Assembly (NCBI RefSeq): GCF_003610775.1
Contig: NZ_RAQO01000009.1
Span: 1 to 64,000, forward strand
DNA: 64,000 bases
Reading direction: 5' to 3'
DNA from: Alginatibacterium sediminis
GTDB lineage: Bacteria > Pseudomonadota > Gammaproteobacteria > Enterobacterales > Celerinatantimonadaceae
In this document: in pieces, positions 25,224-34,086 of the stretch
Numbering within the stretch: the first letter of the stretch is position 1
Layout of the letters: each line of letters begins with the position of its first letter
Notes under the pieces: generated by a model
Told to the model about the DNA's origin: nothing
Database searches by the model: none
The model's input: the letters and a program-made list of their open reading frames with translations, nothing else
Translations under genes and position numbers: made by a program

Positions 25224-27164
25224 ATGAAAGCACTGCGGTTAAACGTCACTTTGCTAAAAAATGAAATTGGCGAACAGGAATTAAGCATCACGCTGATCAA
25301 TGATAGTGATGCGGTGATAAAGCCGATGAGCTTGCACATAGATGTTGCGCGTTGGACAGACAGCTTAGAACTTAGTCAGCCTAATCGTGGCATTGAGGAC
25401 AAAACTGAAAGCCCAGTGTTCTCGCAAATCGGCTCGCATTTGGTTATTCCGTTTACACAGTCAGTTACCTCCAATTCGAGCCTGTGTTGGCGTTTACTTA
25501 CGCGACAAGCGGCTTATTTGCGTCTCAGTGATTTTCCAAGTAGTAGCTATTTAAATTTCGAACATAAGCAAGTTCAACTGGTGATGGAGCTGAATGTAGA
25601 AATCTTGCAAGACAGCCCCAAAATTGAAGCATGTAAACTTAAGCCTGCCGGTCGAGACATCATTGTTCCTGAGCCTGCAAAACTCGACTATATCGAACAA
25701 ACCATCGTTATAACGTGGCCACTGCGTATATTGTGTGAGTCGAATGAAACACTTTTAGACCAACAGTTGGCCTGGGTTTCGAGGCAGAATGCGGGTTTAA
25801 CTTTTTGCAATAGTGATGCCGGAAAGGTTGGGAATGGCGATATATTACTTTCTTTTGAATACGATCAAAGCCTAGAAACAGAGGGGTATACCCTGGAGCT
25901 ACAAGGGCAAAACTGGCACATTGCATGGTCCAGCGAGAGCGGTCGGTTTTACGCTTTGGTCAGCTTGTCTCAGTTACTAATGAATCAACCCGATGTCATT
26001 GAAGCTCAATTGATTCAAGACTGCCCTAGATATGACTATCGCGGACAAATGCTTGATTGTGCACGTCATTTTCAGCCCCTTAATCGTATCAAAATGCTGC
26101 TCGATTGGATGGCTTTTTACAAATTGAATCGTTTCCATTGGCATTTGACCGACGATGAGGCATGGCGTCTGGAGATCAAGGCTTATCCTCAGTTATGTGA
26201 AATAGGAGCCTGGCGCGGAGAAGGACTAGCCTTGTGTTCTCAATTTGGTAGTGGTGCTGGCAAAAGTGGCGGTTATTATACCCAGGCTGAGGTTAGCGAT
26301 ATTTTGAGCTATGCGGCAATGCTTCAGATTGAAGTCATTCCTGAAATTGATATTCCTGGCCATGCCCGTGCTGCAATTCTGGCGCTACCAGAGCTACTTG
26401 TAGAAGCTCAAGACCAATCAACATACCAGTCAGTCCAGTTCTATAACGATAATGTGCTTAACCCTGGTTTAACTTCGACACTTGAATTTCTTGAAACTGT
26501 ACTTGACGAAGTCTGTGTTCTTTTCCCAAGTTCTGTTATTCATTTGGGGGGTGATGAAGTACCAAAAGGAGTATGGCAACACTCGCCTGCGGTAAGTGAA
26601 CTGGCGATTGGTAAGCAAAAAACGGCCGAAAGCTATTTATTTCAGCATTTGCAACAACATCTAAATCAGCGCCAGCGGCTACTTGCTGGTTGGGAGGAGA
26701 TTGCCCACCATCAGCTTGATACAAGTGCTATTGTCTATGCTTGGAATGGAATTGAAGTTGGCCTCGAGTGCGCAAACAAAGGCTATCGCGTGGTGCAGTG
26801 CCCAGCGCAACATGCCTATTTGGATATGGCCTGGGATAACAGTCCACTCGAGCCAGGATTTCACTGGGCCGGTACTATCAACCTCAAACAAGCTTATGAA
26901 TGGCAGGCTAGAGACTCTAGTTTGAGCCAAGCGCAGCAGGCTTTAATCATTGGTACTCAGAGTCAGCTGTGGAGTGAGCTTATTACGACTAAAGAGCGCT
27001 TCGAATACATGGTGTTTCCTCGAGTTTGCGCAAACGCTGAAGTGGCCTGGAGTTTAGATACTAAGCAAAACTACTTACACTTCAGCACTAAACTGAATCA
27101 CCATCAACAGTATTGGAAGTCCCGTGATATTCAGGCCAAGTACCTTGAACTAGAGAAAGGGTAG
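25224..27164 (+). CDS. GH20 beta-N-acetylhexosaminidase, chitooligosaccharide-degrading
   Basis: About 646 residues from the ATG at 25224, which has GGTGGA just upstream; a GTG at 25203 is less likely. No signal peptide is visible, so it acts in the cytoplasm on imported chitin oligosaccharides, as Vibrio VC0613 does. The catalytic Asp-Glu pair (residues 444-445) sits in HLGGDEVPKG; other GH20 markers are FHWHLTDDEAWRLEI and EVIPEIDIPGHARA. The first 250 residues are the usual non-catalytic domains. Gap to the ATPase gene is 55 bp, consistent with one operon. The last 15 bp overlap the convergent patatin gene. Confidence 0.92.
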   Translation: MKALRLNVTLLKNEIGEQELSITLINDSDAVIKPMSLHIDVARWTDSLELSQPNRGIEDKTESPVFSQIGSHLVIPFTQSVTSNSSLCWRLLTRQAAYLRLSDFPSSSYLNFEHKQVQLVMELNVEILQDSPKIEACKLKPAGRDIIVPEPAKLDYIEQTIVITWPLRILCESNETLLDQQLAWVSRQNAGLTFCNSDAGKVGNGDILLSFEYDQSLETEGYTLELQGQNWHIAWSSESGRFYALVSLSQLLMNQPDVIEAQLIQDCPRYDYRGQMLDCARHFQPLNRIKMLLDWMAFYKLNRFHWHLTDDEAWRLEIKAYPQLCEIGAWRGEGLALCSQFGSGAGKSGGYYTQAEVSDILSYAAMLQIEVIPEIDIPGHARAAILALPELLVEAQDQSTYQSVQFYNDNVLNPGLTSTLEFLETVLDEVCVLFPSSVIHLGGDEVPKGVWQHSPAVSELAIGKQKTAESYLFQHLQQHLNQRQRLLAGWEEIAHHQLDTSAIVYAWNGIEVGLECANKGYRVVQCPAQHAYLDMAWDNSPLEPGFHWAGTINLKQAYEWQARDSSLSQAQQALIIGTQSQLWSELITTKERFEYMVFPRVCANAEVAWSLDTKQNYLHFSTKLNHHQQYWKSRDIQAKYLELEKG

Positions 27165-28229
27165 TGGGCGAATATCATCGAGGTTTGGCTGCTCTAGCCA
27201 GACTTCGAATTCATCAGCAAGCTGGTGGCTTTTCTCGAGTACCGTTTGCCAGTATGGCAAGCGTTGCTCTGGACTTAACTCGCTAAAGTCTTTGCGGTCC
27301 GATATTTTCCCATAAGGTAGCGACTTCACCAGCTCAGAGCTTGGGCAGATCATCACCACATTCCGATAGTGTTTTTCGCAAACAGGACGCTTCAAAGATT
27401 TATCAAACCAGCCAGCTTTAACTTGCGCTTGGAAATGCGGATATAAGGTTAGAAAACCATCCTTCGTCGGGTCTGAATTTAAGCCCACATCAAGATCAAA
27501 GTGATAATCAACAATGCCACCATCACGATAGATACCTGGCCCTGCACCCGGAATATCTCTTACACTTTCAAGCACCATCGGTATTGATCCCGAAGCCATC
27601 AGCGCCGAGAATAAGTTCTGCTGGCTTAGTTCGACATTCTGAGTTGGGATTTGATAGGGGTCGTTGATTGTTAATTGACTCTGCGGGTGAGAAAACAATA
27701 CTCGCTGATACTGGCGTTTAAGATGACGACGATTTAAACGATTAAGTGCAAAGCTTTGAGCTAGACCGAGAACTTGCAACGCGGGTTGATCGCAGGCAAC
27801 GAGTCCAAGACAGCGAGCGACGACAAAATGACTATGAAACTTTGTATTGCCCAGTATTTCACTAACGCCATTGTTTCCTAGAACATAGTTTAGCAATTGC
27901 TGAGCGTGATCGGTGATTTCACGAGCACTTGGATTAGCTGAATAGACAGTAGTGGAATAACGTTGTGCCAGACGCTCAATTGACCCCACTGGATCGGATT
28001 GGCTTAAACTGGCAAATCGGAATGCCCCTGCGGAAGAGCCCAGCAATTCAATGGGGTGGTCTATATTTTGTAACCATGACCCAAATAGAAATTGATCTAA
28101 ACCTTTTAGAATAAACCACTTAGGGCCGCCGCTTGCCCCAAGTACAGCACCAAATAGCTCGGCCTTGAAGCCGTGTTTGGCAATGGTCGCTTTGGCTTGT
28201 GAGCCGGCGTAGATTTCGAAAGCGGGCAT
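27150..28229 (-). CDS. Patatin-like phospholipase family protein
   Basis: A 359-residue protein with the patatin serine-aspartate dyad motifs: an oxyanion-type glycine run in GAVLGASGGPKWF, the nucleophile elbow G-S-S-A-G near residue 65, and D-G-G in IYRDGGIVDYHFD near 245. No signal peptide or membrane helix is seen, so it is probably a cytoplasmic lipid acyl hydrolase; the substrate is unknown. It is convergent with, and overlaps by 15 bp, the GH20 gene, and is transcribed divergently from the LacI-type gene at 28448. Confidence 0.85.
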   Translation of the reverse strand: MPAFEIYAGSQAKATIAKHGFKAELFGAVLGASGGPKWFILKGLDQFLFGSWLQNIDHPIELLGSSAGAFRFASLSQSDPVGSIERLAQRYSTTVYSANPSAREITDHAQQLLNYVLGNNGVSEILGNTKFHSHFVVARCLGLVACDQPALQVLGLAQSFALNRLNRRHLKRQYQRVLFSHPQSQLTINDPYQIPTQNVELSQQNLFSALMASGSIPMVLESVRDIPGAGPGIYRDGGIVDYHFDLDVGLNSDPTKDGFLTLYPHFQAQVKAGWFDKSLKRPVCEKHYRNVVMICPSSELVKSLPYGKISDRKDFSELSPEQRLPYWQTVLEKSHQLADEFEVWLEQPNLDDIRPLPFL

Positions 28230-28369
28230 TGTTGTCCTTAACTGTGTGCGTAAATCTTAAGGGTAACTTTTTCTCATAAGCCGCAACTAAAATCCAGCGC
28301 GGCGCAAAATGTTTGCCCAAATAAGTAGGTCTAATGATGAAATTTTGTAAGCCAAATCTCATTATCGGG

Positions 28370-28385
28370 GTAAATATTTACTAAA
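28370..28385. promoter_or_regulatory. Candidate operator upstream of the LacI-type gene
   Basis: Contains the perfect palindrome GTAAATATTTAC (28370-28381) running into TTTACTAAA. The element TAAATATTTACTAAAT closely matches TAAATCTTTACTAAAT at 29632-29647 in front of the sugar ABC operon, so both may be sites for the LacI-type regulator encoded here. This is inference from shared sequence only. Confidence 0.4.
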
Positions 28386-28447
28386 TTGTTGAGATTTGTT
28401 AACGACAAAGGCTTAATAGACAAACGATTAACTGAACGGACTTTCTG

Positions 28448-29533
28448 ATGACAACGATTAAAGACATTGCACTCGCCGCTGGTGTTTCAAGCGCGACCGT
28501 TTCTCGAGTGCTCAATGCCGATACCAGTTTGTCTATCAGCGAAACTAAGCGGGTTCGTATTCACCAGATTGCTAGTGATATGGACTACAGTACGCCTCGT
28601 CAGCGAAGGGCTGGACAGCATCCAGCTGCCGATCTTCCGTTCATCTCGCCACCCAAAAATGAGTCCAATAAAAAAGGTTACAAGCTGGCCGTCATGCACT
28701 TCTTGTCATCAAGTGACGAGCTGCAAGACCCTTACTACATTTCAATTCGTATGGGTTTAGAGCAACGTTGTGAGAGTGAAAAAATTGCACTAGAGCGTAT
28801 TAACAAAAGCCAACTATCTGAATACAAAGATTTTATATCAAGTGTCGATGGTGTTGTTGCAATAGGTCGCTTTGAGAAACACGAAATTGAGTTTGTTTGT
28901 GAGCACGCCAAATATGTGGTGTTTGTGGATGCTTGTCCTGATATTGATGGAGTTGATTCTGTCGTGTTTGATATTGAACGGGCAATGAATCGGATCATGG
29001 ACGAGGTATTTAAACGAAGCTTTGAAGTGGTGGCCTTTGTTGGTGGACATGAAAACTTCAGTGAGTTTAATACGCCGCTTGGAGAAATCCGCCGAAAGGT
29101 GTTTGTAGAGCGCATGCGAGAGCAAGGTCTGTTTCAATCAGACTACTGTTTGGTTGAAGATTTTAGTGTGGAATCTGGCTATCGACAAGCCCAACAGTTA
29201 CTTAAGTTGAATCCCTTACCTGAAGTCATCATTGCAGCGAGCGACTCAATGGCTGTCGGCGTGTTGAGAGCCTTACATGAGCAAAGCATTTCAATACCAG
29301 AGCAAATCTCAGTGATTGGTCTCAATGACATTCCAAATGCTGAGCATTTAGTTCCTAGCCTTACCAGCATGAAAGTTTTTACTAAAGAAATGGGTTCTGC
29401 AGCCATTGATTTGTTCTTTCAATATCAAGCGGGTCGCCGCGTTGCTGCCAATATCAGTTTGGCAACCAGTCTAAGTTGGCGACAAAGCTTTCCTAAAAAC
29501 CTCGACTTTGTCGATCCAAAGCAGCTTTGCTGA
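28448..29533 (+). CDS. LacI family regulator, EbgR-like
   Basis: A 361-residue repressor. The helix-turn-helix and hinge helix occupy residues 3-55 (TTIKDIALAAGVSSATVSRV, then the D-Y-S-T-P-R-Q segment). The ligand domain begins with phrases resembling EbgR (LQDPYYISIRMGLEQRCE) and ends in the usual ASDSMAVGVLRALHE and VIGLNDIPNAEH. EbgR relatives respond to beta-galactosides, which suggests but does not prove the effector. It precedes, on the same strand, a binding protein and two permeases for a sugar ABC importer that it most likely controls. The stop codon lies within a GCAGCTTTGCTGA sequence also seen elsewhere in the window. Confidence 0.88.
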   Translation: MTTIKDIALAAGVSSATVSRVLNADTSLSISETKRVRIHQIASDMDYSTPRQRRAGQHPAADLPFISPPKNESNKKGYKLAVMHFLSSSDELQDPYYISIRMGLEQRCESEKIALERINKSQLSEYKDFISSVDGVVAIGRFEKHEIEFVCEHAKYVVFVDACPDIDGVDSVVFDIERAMNRIMDEVFKRSFEVVAFVGGHENFSEFNTPLGEIRRKVFVERMREQGLFQSDYCLVEDFSVESGYRQAQQLLKLNPLPEVIIAASDSMAVGVLRALHEQSISIPEQISVIGLNDIPNAEHLVPSLTSMKVFTKEMGSAAIDLFFQYQAGRRVAANISLATSLSWRQSFPKNLDFVDPKQLC

Positions 29534-29560
29534 CCGAGCGATCAGTTTCAAAAGATAATC

Positions 29561-29576
29561 TGTGAACAGTGCCACT
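29561..29576 (+). promoter_or_regulatory. Possible CRP site upstream of the sugar ABC operon
   Basis: TGTGA-ACAGTG-CCACT matches the CRP consensus TGTGA-N6-TCACA at eight of ten core positions, about 150-165 bp before the binding-protein start. Catabolite control of such an importer would be expected; the match alone is modest. Confidence 0.35.
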
Positions 29577-29577
29577 T

Positions 29578-29647
29578 TTTAGTAAAAAACATTTAATTAC
29601 TAAATAAATCTGTTACGCGTGTCTAAAAAGATAAATCTTTACTAAAT
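29578..29647. promoter_or_regulatory. Inverted/direct repeats TTACTAAA upstream of sugar ABC operon
   Basis: TTTAGTAA (29578-29585) and TTACTAAA (29597-29604) form a perfect 8-bp inverted repeat; TTACTAAA recurs at 29639-29646. The longer form TAAATCTTTACTAAAT resembles the site at 28370 in front of the LacI-type gene. Likely regulator-binding region (inference). Confidence 0.45.
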
Positions 29648-29725
29648 ATTCTATTGTTTTACTTAAAGTGATCTTTAATACTGAAGACGTTTTCAAAACC
29701 CTACAAATATTGGAGTAATACAATA

Positions 29726-30985
29726 ATGACTCACGCTATGGTGAAAGGAATTGTCGCAACAGCTGTTGGTTTTTCAATGGCAGGTGCTGTTGCACAAGCT
29801 ACCGAATTATCTGTTTGGGCATGGGATCCAAACTTTAATGTAGCAATCATGAATGAAGCCGGTGAACGTTATACCGCTATGCATTCAGACGTTACGGTTA
29901 AAGTTGAAGATACGGCCAAAGATAGCTTAGAACAAAAACTCCACACAAGTTTGGCTTCTGGTATGACTAAAACCTTGCCAGATATTGTGCTTATCGAAGA
30001 TTACAACGCTCAGAAATACTTACAGGCCTATCCTGGTGCATTCGCAGCCATGGAAAAAGTAGTTGATTACAGCAGCTTTGCCCCTTACAAAGTCGATGTG
30101 ATGACCATTGGCGATTCAGTTTATGGCATCCCATTCGATACGGGTGTAACGGGTATGTATTATCGTACCGACATCCTTGCTGATGCGGGTTTTACTGCTG
30201 AAGACTTGCAAGACATTACCTGGGAGCGCTTTATCGAAATCGGTAAAGTTGTGAAAGAAAAAACCGGTAAAGAAATGCTAGGTAACGATCCTAACGATCC
30301 AGGCCTTATCCGTGTGATGATGCAGTCTGCTGGTAGCTGGTATTTTGATAAAGACGGTAACGTTGATATCAAAAACAATGCTGCACTTAAAGAGTCATTA
30401 GAATTGATTCGTGACATGACTAAATCTGGAATTGCTCGCCCAACGATGGGTTGGTCAGAATGGGTTGGTACCGTTAATAGTGGCCAAGTGGCTAGTATTA
30501 CTACGGGTGTTTGGATTACTGGCTCAGTGAAGTCTAATCCTGATCAAAGTGGTTTGTGGGCTGTTGCACCAACACCTCGTTTAACCGTTGAAGGCGCAAC
30601 ACAGACGTCTAACTTGGGTGGTTCTAGTTGGTATGTGCTTAACAGCTCAGAAAACAAAGATGCTGCCATTGCCTTCCTAAATGAAATCTATACCCAAGAC
30701 AAAGAGTTCTACCAAAAAATATTGGTTGATCGCGGTGCAGTTGGTTCTTATTTAGGTGCTGGTGAAGGTGCGGCTTACCAAACTGAAGATGCATTCTTTG
30801 CAGGTCAAAAAGTTTACTCTGATTTCTCTGATTGGACTGCTCAAATTCCTAAAGTGAACTACGGCATGTACACCTATGAAGCTGATGCAGCGTTGTCCGC
30901 TCAACTACCTGCTTTGTTGCAAGGTACTGATGTCGACACGGTTTTAGAACGCATTGAGCAGCAGTTGAAAAACCAAATCCAATAG
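29726..30985 (+). CDS. Sugar ABC transporter periplasmic binding protein (SBP_bac_1, LacE-like)
   Basis: A 419-residue exported protein with a signal peptide ending near AVAQA, followed by a two-lobed SBP_bac_1 fold: TELSVWAWDPNFNVAI, then PDIVLIEDYNAQKYLQ, then YGIPFDTGVTGMYYRTDIL. The carbohydrate-binding type is clear; the precise sugar is not. The EbgR-like regulator upstream and the gal operon elsewhere in the window point to a galactoside or related oligosaccharide. GGAG-type ribosome site precedes the ATG. It is followed by a stable hairpin and two permease genes. Confidence 0.88.
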   Translation: MTHAMVKGIVATAVGFSMAGAVAQATELSVWAWDPNFNVAIMNEAGERYTAMHSDVTVKVEDTAKDSLEQKLHTSLASGMTKTLPDIVLIEDYNAQKYLQAYPGAFAAMEKVVDYSSFAPYKVDVMTIGDSVYGIPFDTGVTGMYYRTDILADAGFTAEDLQDITWERFIEIGKVVKEKTGKEMLGNDPNDPGLIRVMMQSAGSWYFDKDGNVDIKNNAALKESLELIRDMTKSGIARPTMGWSEWVGTVNSGQVASITTGVWITGSVKSNPDQSGLWAVAPTPRLTVEGATQTSNLGGSSWYVLNSSENKDAAIAFLNEIYTQDKEFYQKILVDRGAVGSYLGAGEGAAYQTEDAFFAGQKVYSDFSDWTAQIPKVNYGMYTYEADAALSAQLPALLQGTDVDTVLERIEQQLKNQIQ

Positions 30986-31005
30986 CCCTAAAACGTAGTC
31001 TAAAA

Positions 31006-31027
31006 TGCCCAGCAACTATGCTGGGCA
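31006..31027 (+). other. Intercistronic hairpin after binding-protein gene
   Basis: Stem TGCCCAGC / GCTGGGCA with loop AACTAT, not followed by a T run. It therefore looks like a message-stabilising or 3'-end-protecting hairpin rather than a terminator, and it lies between the binding protein and permease genes, where higher expression of the upstream gene is usual. Confidence 0.7.
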
Positions 31028-31058
31028 GTGTCTCCACCTTTGAACACAGGTTGCTCCT

Positions 31059-31997
31059 ATGTCTAGTTCTGTTTCACAGCAGCTCTCTTCTGCTCCAGAA
31101 AACCCTAAAAAGAAGCAGGGTTCTCATGGAAGCTTTCATCGTTTTTACGACATCAATGGATGGACCTTTGTCGGCGGTGCGGTAGCGCTAGTTGCCCTAT
31201 TTATGATCTACCCAATTCTAAATTCATTATGGCTTTCATTGCATTCTGGGCGAGGGATTGTGACCGAGTTTGTGGGTTTTGGTAACATCACCCGACTGTT
31301 TAACGATCCGGTTTTTATCAAAGCACTTAGTAACACCTTTATATTCCTAATTATTCAAGTGCCGGCAATGATTCTATTGTCGCTGGCGCTTTCGTCTTGT
31401 CTGAACACCCCTAATCTGAGATTTCGAGGTTTATTCAGATTAGCGATATTCTTGCCTTGTGTTACTTCGCTGGTCGCCTACTCGATTCTGTTTAAGAGCA
31501 TGTTCTCTTACGAAGGTATCATCAACGCTTCGTTGCTTTGGACCGGCATCATTAGTGACCCAATTCCTTGGCTGACGGACCCTTTTTGGGCCAAAGTAAC
31601 CATTATTTTAGCGATAACCTGGCGCTGGACCGGCTACAACATGATTTTCTATTTATCAGCGATGCAAAACATCGATAAATCAATATACGAAGCTGCTCGC
31701 TTGGAAGGTGTTGGAGCAATAAAACAGTTCTTTTACATTACTGTACCTTTGCTTAAACCGGTGATTCTCTTTACCACAGTCATGTCGACAATTGGTACCT
31801 TGCAGTTGTTTGACGAGGTGATGAACATAACCCAAGGTGGTCCGGCAGACAGTACGATGACCTTGTCGATGTACATCTATAACTTGTCGTTTAAATTTGT
31901 ACCGAACTTTGGATATGCAGCTACGGTGTCTTATGTAATCGTATTTTTTGCCGCGATATTGGCGCTTCTTCAATTCAAAATGGCGAAGGATAAGTAA
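31059..31997 (+). CDS. Sugar ABC transporter permease (LacF/MalF type)
   Basis: A 312-residue inner-membrane permease with six main helices. After a polar 30-residue cytoplasmic start it shows GWTFVGGAVALVALFMIYP, and later the EAA coupling motif in SIYEAARLEGVGAIKQFF. It corresponds to the MalF/LacF half. The next permease starts 2 bp after its stop. No ATPase gene is present in the cluster, so a shared MsmK/MalK-like ATPase encoded elsewhere must energise it. Confidence 0.9.
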   Translation: MSSSVSQQLSSAPENPKKKQGSHGSFHRFYDINGWTFVGGAVALVALFMIYPILNSLWLSLHSGRGIVTEFVGFGNITRLFNDPVFIKALSNTFIFLIIQVPAMILLSLALSSCLNTPNLRFRGLFRLAIFLPCVTSLVAYSILFKSMFSYEGIINASLLWTGIISDPIPWLTDPFWAKVTIILAITWRWTGYNMIFYLSAMQNIDKSIYEAARLEGVGAIKQFFYITVPLLKPVILFTTVMSTIGTLQLFDEVMNITQGGPADSTMTLSMYIYNLSFKFVPNFGYAATVSYVIVFFAAILALLQFKMAKDK

Positions 31998-31999
31998 AC

Positions 32000-32812
32000 A
32001 TGAACAAACATAAGTTTTCTCGCCTCGCTTTGTACGTATTTTTAAGTATTAGTGCATTTGTGTCTTTGTTTCCGTTCTATTGGATGCTGGTCTCTAGTAC
32101 TAATTCAACGGCGGACATTAACTCTGGAAAGTTGAGCTTTGGTTCGTCGTTAATGGAGAACCTTACCAAGCTAAATACGCAGGTCGATTTGGGATTAGTG
32201 TTTTATAACACCTCCAAAATTGCGATTTTGAGTACTGTCTTTACCTTGATTATTTCGTCAATGGCCGGCTATGGCTTTGAAGTCTACAAAAGCCGAAATC
32301 GTGACAAGGTCTATAATGCCTTGTTGCTGACAATGATGATTCCGTTTGCTGCACTGATGATTCCTTTGTTTACGATGATGGCCAAAGCCAATTTATTGGA
32401 TACTCACTTTGCAGTGATGCTGCCAACTATTGCATCAGTGTTCATCGTATTCTATTTCCGCCAGTGCACTAAGGTGTTCCCTAAAGAGCTCATTGATGCG
32501 GCGCGCGTTGACGGCGTTAAAGAGTGGCGGATCTTCGTGTTTGTATATTGGCCAGTGATGCGTTCAACCTACGCGGCGGCATTCATCATCGTGTTTATGA
32601 CGTCTTGGAACGCGTTCTTGTGGCCTTTGATTGTCTTGCAATCAGCAGAGCTAAAAACAATTAACTTGGTGCTATCGTCATTGTCATCGGCATATTTCCC
32701 TGATTTTGGGGTGATTATGGTCGGTACCGTAGTCGCCACTATCCCGACCTTGGCAGTATTCTTTGCCATGCAGAAACAATTTGTAGCGGGGATGACTGGG
32801 TCAGTTAAATAA
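32000..32812 (+). CDS. Sugar ABC transporter permease (LacG/MalG type)
   Basis: A 270-residue permease of the MalG/LacG type with the opening VSLFPFYWMLVSSTNS and the EAA motif in ELIDAARVDGVKEWRIF. It pairs with the upstream permease, starting 2 bp after it. A terminator follows immediately, closing the operon without an ATP-binding subunit. Confidence 0.9.
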   Translation: MNKHKFSRLALYVFLSISAFVSLFPFYWMLVSSTNSTADINSGKLSFGSSLMENLTKLNTQVDLGLVFYNTSKIAILSTVFTLIISSMAGYGFEVYKSRNRDKVYNALLLTMMIPFAALMIPLFTMMAKANLLDTHFAVMLPTIASVFIVFYFRQCTKVFPKELIDAARVDGVKEWRIFVFVYWPVMRSTYAAAFIIVFMTSWNAFLWPLIVLQSAELKTINLVLSSLSSAYFPDFGVIMVGTVVATIPTLAVFFAMQKQFVAGMTGSVK

Positions 32813-32837
32813 CTTCCGACTTGGTAACACAAGAACT

Positions 32838-32861
32838 AAGCCACCTTCGGGTGGCTTTTTT
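32838..32861 (+). terminator. Terminator of the sugar ABC operon
   Basis: AAGCCACC / GGTGGCTT stem with a TTCG tetraloop and a run of T. Strong Rho-independent terminator on the plus strand. Confidence 0.92.
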
Positions 32862-32964
32862 ATGGGCGGTGATCGTACCGGCGGCTAGTCGTCACCAGCT
32901 TGATTGCTAGATATTGGACTTTGTTGATAAGCTATACGATTGTTATTAAAAGGATCTTAGACTC

Positions 32965-33972
32965 ATGGACGCCAATCCCTGCCTGATAGAAGTTTATCGA
33001 AACGAGCTCGTTGAAAGCCGTCATCGCGGTGCCTTTTGCGTTGTTGACCAGCATTCAAATGTTGTGTTGAAGGCCGGGGATATTGAGCAAAAAGTGTATC
33101 CGCGTTCCGGGGTTAAGATTATTCAAGCGCTTCCATTAGTCACCAGCGGCGCCGCAGACTATTTTGGGTTTACGGACCAAGAGCTCGCTTTAATTTGCTC
33201 ATCCCATGGCGCCGAGTCTGAACACATTGAAATACTAGCGTCTATATTTGACAAAATTGATGTTGATCCGAAGGCTTTGGAGTGTGGGATTCACTGGCCA
33301 ATGTTTGAAGCGGCTGGGCGAGAACTCGCGAGACAAGGCTTGCATGCAGATGCTCGACATAACAATTGCTCGGGCAAGCACGCGGGTTTGTTGGCCATGG
33401 CAAAATATTCCAAACATCCCTTACAAGGCTATTCTCAACTCAGCCATCCTTTGCAACAAATTATTCGTCGGCAATTTGAAGACTTAGCCCAGCTGAATTT
33501 ATCGCATGCTCCGGTAGGCATTGATGGCTGTTCAATTCCAACTTGGGCAATGCCACTACGAAGTATTGCTGAGATGATGCAGAAATTTTCTGAGCCTAGT
33601 CGTATGAACGATAAGAAACTGGGGGCGGCAATGGCACGTTTAAGTCATGCGACTCGTCATCACCCGCACATGGTTGCAGGGACACAGCGTTACTGCAGTG
33701 TAATGATGGGGGCCTTTGCTGAGGACATTTTTGTCAAGATTGGCGCGGAAGGAATATTCTGTGCTTTCGTTCGCAGCCAAAAGCTTGGGATCGCAGTCAA
33801 AAGTGATGATGGGGCCTTTCGAGGTGCTGAAGCCATCTTATCTGGAATTCTAAATAAGCTTGGCGCGATCGATGAGCGAACGTTGAAACAAGCCGGATGT
33901 GAGGACTTACTTCAGCCAGTTATCCGCAACCATAAGCAAATAGAAGTTGGTCATGTTGAGGTTTGCTTTTAG
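32965..33972 (+). CDS. Asparaginase II family protein
   Basis: A 335-residue cytoplasmic protein of the asparaginase II (Rhizobium-type thermolabile asparaginase) family, distinct from the AnsA/AnsB enzymes. Supporting phrases: SRHRGAFCVVD near the start, YPRSGVKIIQALPLV, ICSSHGAESEHIE, and NNCSGKHAGLLA, all characteristic of the family. Expected reaction: hydrolysis of asparagine to aspartate and ammonia. It is an isolated gene with AAAAGGA ahead of its ATG. Confidence 0.87.
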   Translation: MDANPCLIEVYRNELVESRHRGAFCVVDQHSNVVLKAGDIEQKVYPRSGVKIIQALPLVTSGAADYFGFTDQELALICSSHGAESEHIEILASIFDKIDVDPKALECGIHWPMFEAAGRELARQGLHADARHNNCSGKHAGLLAMAKYSKHPLQGYSQLSHPLQQIIRRQFEDLAQLNLSHAPVGIDGCSIPTWAMPLRSIAEMMQKFSEPSRMNDKKLGAAMARLSHATRHHPHMVAGTQRYCSVMMGAFAEDIFVKIGAEGIFCAFVRSQKLGIAVKSDDGAFRGAEAILSGILNKLGAIDERTLKQAGCEDLLQPVIRNHKQIEVGHVEVCF

Positions 33973-34086
33973 CAGATCCTTAGCCTCGAATATGTTAATC
34001 TGATCGGCTTGAAAGCTTGATGTTAATTGAGCTACATCATTTTAACCGGGTAAACCCCGCTAAGTTATTGTTAGTTCACAAAGGAT

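Noticed and set aside
28467-28760. Alternative-frame open frame inside the LacI-type gene
   Set aside because: Shadow of the real gene, which has full-length family similarity.
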